Assembly: GCA_036397975.1 (NCBI GenBank)
Contig: DASWHW010000182.1
Coordinates: 1-27,254 of the forward strand
Direction: 5' to 3'
DNA length: 27,254 nt
Source: SZUA-287 sp036397975
GTDB taxonomy: Bacteria > Bacteroidota > Ignavibacteria > UBA10030 > UBA6906
Both the position numbers and the translations under genes were made by a program. Each line of letters begins with the position of its first letter. Position 1 is the stretch's first letter. Shown here piece after piece: positions 14,931-21,989 of the stretch. The notes beneath the pieces were generated by a model. That model did no database searches and was not told where the DNA came from. It worked only from the letters and a program-made list of their open reading frames with translations.

Positions 14931-15948
14931 AGGGCGATTCAATAGTTCCATCCGTTAAGTTGACCAATGCTCCCTGGTTCTTGATGGAAAGCTGTGATGC
15001 TTCAAGGATTCTCACAACCTCCAGACCTGACAATCCATCGCTCACCGGCGGAATGCCGGTCCGGATCGCATTGATAAAGTCCGCAACAACCAGACTGAGA
15101 GCCTCCGTATTGTCGAGTTTTGGTGCAGACATATCCCCCGTCCGGTATTCCACCAGCGTTCGATAGATCCCCTCACGGGAAACCATCTGGACACCGCTAT
15201 CGTAGACGCGGACCTTCTCAATCGACTCTGTGTCATCGTACACGATCATTTTCTTGCTGCCGCCAATAAGAATACGACGCACCTTGACGGGCGCCAGCCA
15301 GTTGACATGAATATGTGCAAGAAGGCGCTCCCCAAAATGTACGGTCATGTAAGCGATATCTTCCTGGTGGTTATAATGGCTGATCCCAACGGCGGAGACA
15401 GCTGTTGGTTTCTGATCCAGAAGATACGACATAATAGAGAGGTCGTGCGGTGCGAGATCCCACAGAACATTCACGTCGTGCTGGAGGAGACCAAGATTCA
15501 CTCGAACCGAATCAAAATAGTATAAGTCTCCAATATCTCCCTGCGACACAATTTCCTTCATCTTGCGGACTGCACCCGTGTACACAAATGTATGGTCGAC
15601 CATCAGAATCAATTTACGATCCTGGGCGATGGCAATTAACGAGGCGCACTCTTCCGAAGTCATTGCCAGAGGTTTTTCCACAAGGACGTGCTTCCCCGCT
15701 TCCAGTGCTTTCCGCGCCAGCGCATAGTGGTGGGATGTTGGGGTAACGATCGCGACTCCATGCACATCGGACGCAAGCACTTCTTCGAACGACTTCGCGC
15801 TTCTGGTGCGAGGAAGTTTACGCGCCGTTTTTTCCATCCTTTGAGGATCAGAATCGAAGCAGAGAACACTCTCCACCTGCTCCGAATCGGAAAAATTCCG
15901 AACGATGTTTGGTCCCCAATACCCCAGCCCGACAACCGCCATCTTCAT
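14902..15948 (-). CDS. Gfo/Idh/MocA-family nucleotide-sugar dehydrogenase (WbpB-like)
   Basis: 348 residues. GLGYWGPN (7-14) is the NAD site, and EKP at 91-93 in KHVLVEKPLAMT is the hallmark of the family. MVDHTFVYTGAV and WDLAPHDLSIM mark the substrate domain. In the WbpB/WlbA group this enzyme oxidises C3 of a UDP-HexNAc uronate, giving the ketone that the DegT enzyme aminates. The ATG at 15948 has GAGG with a 6-nt spacer; the ATG at 15954 abuts that site and is less likely. The 3' end overlaps the acetyltransferase gene, so the two are probably coupled. The exact sugar is inferred from context. Confidence 0.85.
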   Translation of the reverse strand: MKMAVVGLGYWGPNIVRNFSDSEQVESVLCFDSDPQRMEKTARKLPRTRSAKSFEEVLASDVHGVAIVTPTSHHYALARKALEAGKHVLVEKPLAMTSEECASLIAIAQDRKLILMVDHTFVYTGAVRKMKEIVSQGDIGDLYYFDSVRVNLGLLQHDVNVLWDLAPHDLSIMSYLLDQKPTAVSAVGISHYNHQEDIAYMTVHFGERLLAHIHVNWLAPVKVRRILIGGSKKMIVYDDTESIEKVRVYDSGVQMVSREGIYRTLVEYRTGDMSAPKLDNTEALSLVVADFINAIRTGIPPVSDGLSGLEVVRILEASQLSIKNQGALVNLTDGTIESPYEHVTKNRT

Positions 15949-15966
15949 GAGCATCCTCTTCCTCGC

Positions 15967-17394
15967 TTATTTTGCCCCCGTGCCGAACAGCATCACAGGG
16001 ATTGTTCTTGCAATCAGTCTCACATCCAGAAGGAAGGAGATGTTTTGGAGATAATATAAATCCAGGACAACCATATCATCAAAGCCGACCGCACTACGAC
16101 CGCTCACCTGCCATACGCCCGTACACCCCGGCAGAATGCTGAGACGGCGCTTGTGCCAATCCTCATAATGATCCCATTCGTATGGCAAGCAAGGACGAGG
16201 GCCCACAAGACTCATTTCTCCACGAATCACGTTGAACAGCTGCGGAAGCTCGTCGATGCTGGACTTCCGGAGCCATTTCCCCACGCTTGTCACCAGTGAT
16301 TCATTGACAATCTTTGTGGATGCCCCGTGCACTTTTTTCTTGCGAATGAACTCTTTTGCCTGTGCGCGACGACTCTCGTCATTGTCGCTTCCTACCTGCA
16401 TCGATCGGAACTTGTAGAACTTAAAGAGCTTCCCTCCGCGTCCAACACGCATCTGCGAATAAATAATAGGCCCGGGTGAATTGAGTTTGATCGCAGCAGC
16501 GATGAATACAAAGAGCGGACTCAGCATCACCAGAGCCGCGCTGCCGACGACGAGGTCAAACGCACGTTTGTAAATTTCCTGGATGGTACTCGGCGCCGCA
16601 TGCGACACATTCACCACCGGCATTTTCCCGTATCGTTCGATCCGCATTCTGGATGGAACAACCTGGTAGAGGGGCGATGATATTTTTACACGCGCCCCGG
16701 TGCGCACGGCTTTGTCCAGCGTTTCTATAAGATGTCCGTGCGTAGTGTTTTCCAGGCACACAACGATTTCGTGTACATTGAATACTTCCATGATCGCCGG
16801 GAGTTCCTCCACCCGGCCGACGACCTTCAAGTCTGCGAAGACATTTTTGCCAAGCGGTTCTTCATCATCAATGAAACCAACAACCCGAATTCCCTGCGGG
16901 AACAGAAACAGATTCACCGCGAGGCTCCGACCGGTTTCCGTTGCGCCGAGGATCAAGACGTTATGGCGAACGATGTCATGCTTGTCCAGCAGATGTAAGA
17001 TCGTCCGGACAACGCCCACGCGGATCACGCACAACGAGAAAAAAGAAATCGCGGTAAATGATAGGAGAACACGCGGGCTCTCGAACTCATGAAGCAGCGG
17101 CACAAAAAATGAGAGCACCACCAGAGACACAACAAGATACCCCACTGACTTGGCAAGCGCGACGATCTGCCCCAGCCGTCTCCCGAAAAGATATACTTTA
17201 TAGAGTTGTTGTGATTGAATAATCAGAACGGCAACAAACCCGACCGCCAGCAGAATAATGAGCTCTTGGGAATCAGGAAAAAGGAAAACCTGGCGTTCGG
17301 AATGAAAACTGAGATACAGGGAGGCTGCCACAGTCAGAAAGTCGACTATCGCCAGACCGTATTTGTAAGCGGGGAACCGCGCAAAAAATGACAT
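15967..17394 (-). CDS. Polyprenyl-phosphate sugar-phosphate transferase (initiating glycosyltransferase, WbaP/WcaJ-like)
   Basis: 475 residues. Four to five N-terminal transmembrane segments are followed by a Rossmann-like domain (HNVLILGATETGRSLAVNLF) and a C-terminal bacterial sugar transferase domain. That domain shows KRAFDLVVGSAALVMLSP, SPGPIIYSQMRVGRGGKLF, FYKFRSM, DELPQLFNVIRGEMSLVGPR and LPGCTGVWQVSGRS. These enzymes place the first sugar-1-phosphate on undecaprenyl phosphate, the committed step of exopolysaccharide, capsule or O-antigen repeat units. The first sugar cannot be told from sequence. It lies 18 nt before the Gfo/Idh gene and has a 152-nt leader region with its own promoter candidate. 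Confidence 0.9.
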   Translation of the reverse strand: MSFFARFPAYKYGLAIVDFLTVAASLYLSFHSERQVFLFPDSQELIILLAVGFVAVLIIQSQQLYKVYLFGRRLGQIVALAKSVGYLVVSLVVLSFFVPLLHEFESPRVLLSFTAISFFSLCVIRVGVVRTILHLLDKHDIVRHNVLILGATETGRSLAVNLFLFPQGIRVVGFIDDEEPLGKNVFADLKVVGRVEELPAIMEVFNVHEIVVCLENTTHGHLIETLDKAVRTGARVKISSPLYQVVPSRMRIERYGKMPVVNVSHAAPSTIQEIYKRAFDLVVGSAALVMLSPLFVFIAAAIKLNSPGPIIYSQMRVGRGGKLFKFYKFRSMQVGSDNDESRRAQAKEFIRKKKVHGASTKIVNESLVTSVGKWLRKSSIDELPQLFNVIRGEMSLVGPRPCLPYEWDHYEDWHKRRLSILPGCTGVWQVSGRSAVGFDDMVVLDLYYLQNISFLLDVRLIARTIPVMLFGTGAK

Positions 17395-17449
17395 TCTTCT
17401 TTACTCTCTCTCTGGAGCTCCAATTCAGTCCCCCCCTAAATTTGCTCCG

Positions 17450-17466
17450 CTCCACCTTTTGTGGAG
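17450..17466 (-). other. Short stem-loop in the leader of the sugar-phosphate transferase gene
   Basis: CTCCAC (17450-17455) pairs with GTGGAG (17461-17466) around a 5-nt loop, flanked by G/C that can extend the stem by one pair. On the minus strand it is not followed by a T-run, so it is not a terminator. It may shape the leader RNA or be chance. Confidence 0.3.
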
Positions 17467-17522
17467 GCCTCATCACGTGAAAGATGACCGGTTGTGCACT
17501 AACTGCAGAACCGATGTGTGAC

Positions 17523-17550
17523 AATATAATCGTTCGCATATACATTTCAA
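17523..17550 (-). promoter_or_regulatory. Candidate internal promoter upstream of the sugar-phosphate transferase gene
   Basis: On the minus strand TTGAAA (17550-17545) and TATATT (17528-17523) are spaced by 16 nt, a good sigma70-like match. The -35 box overlaps the stop codon of the aminotransferase gene. A start near 17516 would give a leader of about 120 nt before the ATG at 17394, containing the stem-loop at 17450-17466. Confidence 0.45.
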
Positions 17551-18692
17551 ATAGCTTGCCGAAAAAAATCGCTGATGGACACGACAACCGCATTGATCTG
17601 CGCCTCCTTCAGTTCAGGAAACATCGGAAGAGATAACACCTCGGTCGTCATCTTTTCCGTTACGGGAAGTGCGTTGTTGTTTCCATTTTTGAACGGAACC
17701 TGCAAATGAAGCGGAATTGGGTAATGAATGCCCGTTGCAATTCCTTTCTTCCCCAGCCAATCACGTAAATCATTCCGCCGGGAAGTCCGGATAACGTAAA
17801 GATGATAGACGTGCTTCGCATACGCTTTTTCACTTACGACGCGAACCTCAGGAATAGATTTCAGAAGTGAATGGTATTGCCCAGCAACTGATCGTCTTTG
17901 TTCAGTCCACTGCTCCAGATATTTCATTTTCACACCAAGGACTGCACCCTGAATTCCATCCATTCTATAATTATGACCCGAACGGTCGTGGTAATATTTT
18001 TGCGACTGACCATGGTCGCGAAGTTGCCGCATCGTCTTCGCTAACGCTTCATCATTGGTGAGGACAGCCCCTGCCTCGCCATACGCACCCAGATTCTTCC
18101 CGGGATAGAAACTAAACGCCGTCGCAACACCAAAACCTCCGACCTTCTTTCCCTTGTACTCGGCAAGATGTGCCTGACAAGCATCTTCAATAAGAAGAAG
18201 ACTATGCTTTCGCGCCAGTCCTATCAACGGATCCAGATCGCACGGCTGACCGTAAAGGTGAACCGGGATTATGGCTTTTGTTTTCGACGTGATAGCAACG
18301 GCTACATTTTCCGCTGTAATGGTGGCAGTCTCCTCATCCACATCCACAAAAACCGGAGTGGCGCCCGTCAGCACAACCGCCTCCGCTGTTGCAATGAATG
18401 TGTGAGAAGGAACGATCACCTCATCCCCCGGCCGTATCCCCAATGCCCAGAGGATGAGGTGCAACGCGTCTGTTCCCGAGCCACAGGCAATAGCATGTTT
18501 TATGTCATGCGCATGCGCGAACGACTCTTCAAAATCCGTGACAGCCTTCCCCTGGATAAAGGCAGAACTGTCAAGGATTTTCTGAATGGCCGCATCGATC
18601 TCCGGTTTGATGGCTCGATATTGTGCTTTAAGATCAACGAAGGGAATGTTCTTAGAATGTTGGTCGTTCGTCTTTCTTCGTTTCATGCTCAT
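17547..18692 (-). CDS. DegT/DnrJ/EryC1/StrS aminotransferase (WbpE-like)
   Basis: 381 residues, a PLP-dependent sugar aminotransferase. GSGTDALHL holds the phosphate, EDACQAH carries Asp170, and FSFYPGKNLGAYGEAG contains the PLP lysine Lys199. HDRSGHNYRMDGIQGAVL is a further family block. It aminates keto-sugar nucleotides; with the Gfo/Idh, acetyltransferase and epimerase neighbours the best fit is the 3-keto UDP-GlcNAc uronate of the WbpE step. The ATG at 18692 is 4 nt after the epimerase stop; an ATG at 18686 is an alternative. A promoter candidate overlaps its stop. Confidence 0.9.
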   Translation of the reverse strand: MSMKRRKTNDQHSKNIPFVDLKAQYRAIKPEIDAAIQKILDSSAFIQGKAVTDFEESFAHAHDIKHAIACGSGTDALHLILWALGIRPGDEVIVPSHTFIATAEAVVLTGATPVFVDVDEETATITAENVAVAITSKTKAIIPVHLYGQPCDLDPLIGLARKHSLLLIEDACQAHLAEYKGKKVGGFGVATAFSFYPGKNLGAYGEAGAVLTNDEALAKTMRQLRDHGQSQKYYHDRSGHNYRMDGIQGAVLGVKMKYLEQWTEQRRSVAGQYHSLLKSIPEVRVVSEKAYAKHVYHLYVIRTSRRNDLRDWLGKKGIATGIHYPIPLHLQVPFKNGNNNALPVTEKMTTEVLSLPMFPELKEAQINAVVVSISDFFRQAI

Positions 18693-18696
18693 TGCG

Positions 18697-19803
18697 TCAT
18701 GCCTTTTTCAAAAGGATGTCTACTATTCGTCCAGAGCTCTTACCGTCCCACAGCTCGGGGACTCTCCCCTTTTTTCTTTCCCCGCTAAGGATGCTGAGAG
18801 ACTTCTGAAGAACCACTTCGCCTTTGGAACCAATAACTTCATTTGTTCCTTCGGTCACTGTAATGGGACGCTCCGTATTCTCGCGCAATGTCAAGCAAGG
18901 AACTCCCAGGACTGTTGTTTCTTCCTGTAATCCGCCTGAATCCGTTAGGACGAGGGATGCATCGGACATGAGACTGAGTGAATCCAGATAGCTGATCGGC
19001 TCGCACAATGTGATTTGTCTTGATTTTTCGAGTGCCTGTAGCAGATCAAACTGCGTAAGCATTTTCTTCGTTCGGGGGTGAAGGGGCCACACGATTCTGA
19101 GCTTCTCCTGCAACTTCATAACGGCGTCGCAAATTCCCTTCAGGATGATTCTCTCATCAACGTTGGATGGCCGGTGGAGCGTCATGAAGCAATACGGTTT
19201 CCCATCCAGGTGAAAATCTTTTTTGATGGATGACTTGTGAAGAAGTGGCTTCATCATGGCCATCGTATCGATCATCGTGTTTCCGACAAAGTGTATCTTG
19301 GAGGGTGTTATTCCCTCCTGCTCGAGGTTTGCATTCGCGTCCCGACTCGTCGTAAATAGAAATTCCGCCAGGGCATCAGTGACAATCCGATTAATCTCCT
19401 CCGGCATGCCGCGGTCATAGCTCCGCATTCCTGCCTCGACGTGGGCGACAGGAATTCCCATCTTGGCGCAGACAAGAGTCACCGCCATCGTCGAGTTTAC
19501 GTCACCGACAACGAGCACCACATCGGGGCGTTGTTCTTCGGCCACCTTCTCAAACGCTATCATCACATTTGCAGTTTGTGTTGCATGGCTCCCTGAACCA
19601 ACGCCGAGCAACGCATCCGGCTTGGGAATCTTGAGTTCCTCAAAAAAAATAGACGACATTCCGTCGTCATAATGCTGACCCGTATGGACCAGTGTAGCGT
19701 GAACACGTTCAGGATGCTTTGTGTACTCCCTCATGAGTGGAGCAATTTTCATAAAGTTCGGACGCGCACCCACGATATTCAGTATGTGTTTTTTCTTCTC
19801 CAA
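18697..19803 (-). CDS. wecB: Non-hydrolysing UDP-N-acetylglucosamine 2-epimerase (WecB/WbpI-like)
   Basis: 368 residues. VGARPNFMKIAPL, TGQHYDDGMS, VVGDVNSTMA (Asp101), HVEAGMRSYDRGMPEEINR (Glu123), TLHRPSN (His210) and TDSGGLQEE are the active-site blocks of the UDP-GlcNAc 2-epimerase family. It gives UDP-ManNAc, or, in the WbpI subgroup, epimerises UDP-2,3-diacetamido glucuronate to the mannuronate. Which one cannot be read off with confidence; the neighbours favour the second. The start must be TTG at 19803: the preceding in-frame codon is the TAG of the DUF354 gene, and the next ATG would remove the conserved ARPN motif. CAGGA lies about 5 nt upstream and supports initiation. Confidence 0.9.
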   Translation of the reverse strand: MEKKKHILNIVGARPNFMKIAPLMREYTKHPERVHATLVHTGQHYDDGMSSIFFEELKIPKPDALLGVGSGSHATQTANVMIAFEKVAEEQRPDVVLVVGDVNSTMAVTLVCAKMGIPVAHVEAGMRSYDRGMPEEINRIVTDALAEFLFTTSRDANANLEQEGITPSKIHFVGNTMIDTMAMMKPLLHKSSIKKDFHLDGKPYCFMTLHRPSNVDERIILKGICDAVMKLQEKLRIVWPLHPRTKKMLTQFDLLQALEKSRQITLCEPISYLDSLSLMSDASLVLTDSGGLQEETTVLGVPCLTLRENTERPITVTEGTNEVIGSKGEVVLQKSLSILSGERKKGRVPELWDGKSSGRIVDILLKKA

Positions 19804-20838
19804 CTATTCCTGCAAGCTGTTTCGAAGTTCCAGAATTTGATCCACCACTCGTTCCACAACACCCGGGTTCGACGGCGAAAACACTTTCGGAATTAACCTC
19901 TTCTGAATTGGTATCTTTTCAATGTCCGGGACAGATTCAGGAAACGAAAGTCTTCCCTTCTCCGCGAGGTACTCATCAAGATATGGGCGTCTGCCAGTGA
20001 ATATGCTGAATGTCGGAATGCCAAGCAATGCCGCTTCTCGATTCATCGTTCCGCCACCACTGATCACGACATCAGAGTTCCAGAGGAGCTGAAGACCGTC
20101 GACCGCTTTCTCTAACTGGCGGACATTTTCCTTTTTCAGTGCATCGGCGAACAATCCCGTTTCCCGTTTCGTTCGATTGATGACGAGCAAATGTGTATTT
20201 GGAATCGAAGAGCAGTGGTCCAGGGACTTCTTGAAAAGCGATTCACTTCGCGAGTCATGATAGTTCCCCGTTGTACTCGGGGGGCGGACTGTAATGAGAA
20301 TTTCGTTTTCTCCAACTCCAATCTTCTTCCGGAACCCAGGCTCGGGAGAAAAGTCCTGCAGGTAGATCTCCTCCTTAAATGCTCCGTACCGGACAACCTT
20401 CTTCAGGTTGAAGCCCGCTGAAGCCAAACGTTCATCCGGAATGAATGAAGGTATCAGCAGACGGCTCGCAAGCGTGTTGAAGATCCGTGACTCCGTAAAT
20501 TCATAGTCCAGCATCACGATCGATGGAATCCCGAGTCGCTTCGCCGCCAGGACCTGCGTGCGCGACCCATGACTGACACAAAGTGCTGCATGCTTCCCGC
20601 GTAAGTGCTTTACCAGTGCAGACGACCGGGTGAGTAGATTAAGCACTTTCTTTATTTTGTTTGCACCCGCGTGCGCACCAATCATCGTATGCGGAATTTG
20701 CCAGAGATCGAGAAGATCCCTCGTCTGTGCAAAGTCCCTGGCTGTAACCTGGAATTCTTCACCTCGTTTTGACAACTCCGCAAAGATTGGCCGAAACAAC
20801 GGGACATGGGGTGAGTTATCGAGATCAAACCAGAGCAT
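19804..20838 (-). CDS. DUF354 family GT-B-like protein
   Basis: 344 residues. MLWFDLDNSPHVPLFRPIFA at the N-terminus and VISGGGTMNREAALLGIPTF with GRRPYLDEYL near the C-terminus are typical of DUF354, a family with the two-domain fold of UDP-GlcNAc 2-epimerase and MurG-type glycosyltransferases. A glycosyltransferase role is possible but unproven; it is the only such candidate in the window apart from the initiating enzyme. The ATG at 20838 has AAGGAGG directly upstream, which excludes the longer reading to 20916. It overlaps the preceding gene by 14 nt and abuts the epimerase, so the two are made together. Confidence 0.8.
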   Translation of the reverse strand: MLWFDLDNSPHVPLFRPIFAELSKRGEEFQVTARDFAQTRDLLDLWQIPHTMIGAHAGANKIKKVLNLLTRSSALVKHLRGKHAALCVSHGSRTQVLAAKRLGIPSIVMLDYEFTESRIFNTLASRLLIPSFIPDERLASAGFNLKKVVRYGAFKEEIYLQDFSPEPGFRKKIGVGENEILITVRPPSTTGNYHDSRSESLFKKSLDHCSSIPNTHLLVINRTKRETGLFADALKKENVRQLEKAVDGLQLLWNSDVVISGGGTMNREAALLGIPTFSIFTGRRPYLDEYLAEKGRLSFPESVPDIEKIPIQKRLIPKVFSPSNPGVVERVVDQILELRNSLQE

Positions 20839-21985
20839 GCTCCTCCTTAGCGAGAATGGCGAGAGCGAGGAACATCCAGGCATTCGACCAACGCATGTAC
20901 GAAATCTTATTGGCAAAGATCCTGTATCGACGGTAGTAGAAAAATCCTTCGGACGACTGCATGTAGGTGATCATCCATTTTGCAACCTTTATCGCCGTTT
21001 CCCGGTCACCAAATTTAACCAGGGTCATTATGGACTGGGCGGCGGCAGTGGAATCAATGGGATATGTACTATTCGCGAAATACCGGGGAATACCTTCACC
21101 TGTAAAGAAATTCCTCCGGTAGAAGTCAAACCCTTTTTCCACGGCTTCGTTCGGTGTGATATCACCCGACAGGAGCGAGTATTCGTGTAAACAATCCAGA
21201 ACATAGCCTGTGTGGAAGTTGTCGCTCCAGGTTCGCGTATCTCCGGACGAGTACCTCCAGCTTCCGTCGGATTGTTGATGGTTGAGAACATAGCGCACCG
21301 TCTTTGCAGCTTCCTTTAATAAGGCAGCATCTCCGGTCAATGAGTAAACCTGGGCAAGCAGACGTGCCCCTTTCATCGTTGCGTTAAACACCGCTTGACG
21401 GTCTAGGGGAGAATACGAAAAGCAAAACGTCTCGCCTTCTGAAGTCCGCTGAAGATCATTGATAATGAACTTCACTGAACTCTCCAGGTGCCTTCGCGCA
21501 TCCTCGATGTTGAACACCTGATTTGCGGAAAAAAGCGCATTCGTGATGATTCCCGTTGCGACGATTGTTGGAGAAAATGCGGGAATATGCGAATACCGGC
21601 CTACCCAATCAAAATCATACCCCCAGCATGCACCGCTGTAACCACGCGACTGGAGACGAGAAAGCTCGTTGATACAGTGCCCGGCTTTTTCTTTGTAGCC
21701 CTTCCCTGGAAAAAGGCCGTGCAAATTGGAAAAGGCCTGAAGACACAATCCGTAGGTAACAGGATTCAATCCTTTTTTTATCCCGAGGATCGGCCTCACG
21801 TTAAGCGAAAGACGTCGGACAATCTGTTGAGAAGCAAATCGGAGAAATCGGGGATTCCTGAAGGGAACTATTTTGAACAACGGAGAGGTCAATACGTCAT
21901 ACGGATCGTAGCCGCGGTATTCTTCTGCGAGGATATACCGTTCGAGGCGGATGAGACTCTGTGTGAGAATACCGGCGAACTGCAT
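20825..21985 (-). CDS. Uncharacterised alpha-helical protein, probable (alpha/alpha) barrel of glycan loci
   Basis: About 386 residues from the ATG at 21985; a TTG at 22000 with GGGGA upstream is an alternative. There is no signal peptide and no clear transmembrane segment. Repeated helical hairpins such as EAAKTVRYVLNHQQSDGSW, FHTGYVLDCLHEYSLLSGD and DSTAAAQSIMTLVKFGDRET, with aromatic and Trp-rich loops (GYDFDWVGRYSH, SDNFHTGY), look like an alpha/alpha six- or seven-hairpin fold as in glycoside hydrolases, lyases or epimerases. Relatives in polysaccharide clusters are sometimes labelled delta-aminolevulinic acid dehydratase, which the sequence does not support. It lies between the bi-domain oxidoreductase (4-nt gap) and DUF354 (14-nt overlap). 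I do not recognise a specific function. Confidence 0.55.
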   Translation of the reverse strand: MQFAGILTQSLIRLERYILAEEYRGYDPYDVLTSPLFKIVPFRNPRFLRFASQQIVRRLSLNVRPILGIKKGLNPVTYGLCLQAFSNLHGLFPGKGYKEKAGHCINELSRLQSRGYSGACWGYDFDWVGRYSHIPAFSPTIVATGIITNALFSANQVFNIEDARRHLESSVKFIINDLQRTSEGETFCFSYSPLDRQAVFNATMKGARLLAQVYSLTGDAALLKEAAKTVRYVLNHQQSDGSWRYSSGDTRTWSDNFHTGYVLDCLHEYSLLSGDITPNEAVEKGFDFYRRNFFTGEGIPRYFANSTYPIDSTAAAQSIMTLVKFGDRETAIKVAKWMITYMQSSEGFFYYRRYRIFANKISYMRWSNAWMFLALAILAKEEHALV

Positions 21986-21989
21986 TTCC

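Noticed and set aside
17450..17466. Terminator between the aminotransferase and the sugar-phosphate transferase genes
   Set aside because: The stem is only 6-7 bp and no T-run follows on the minus strand.
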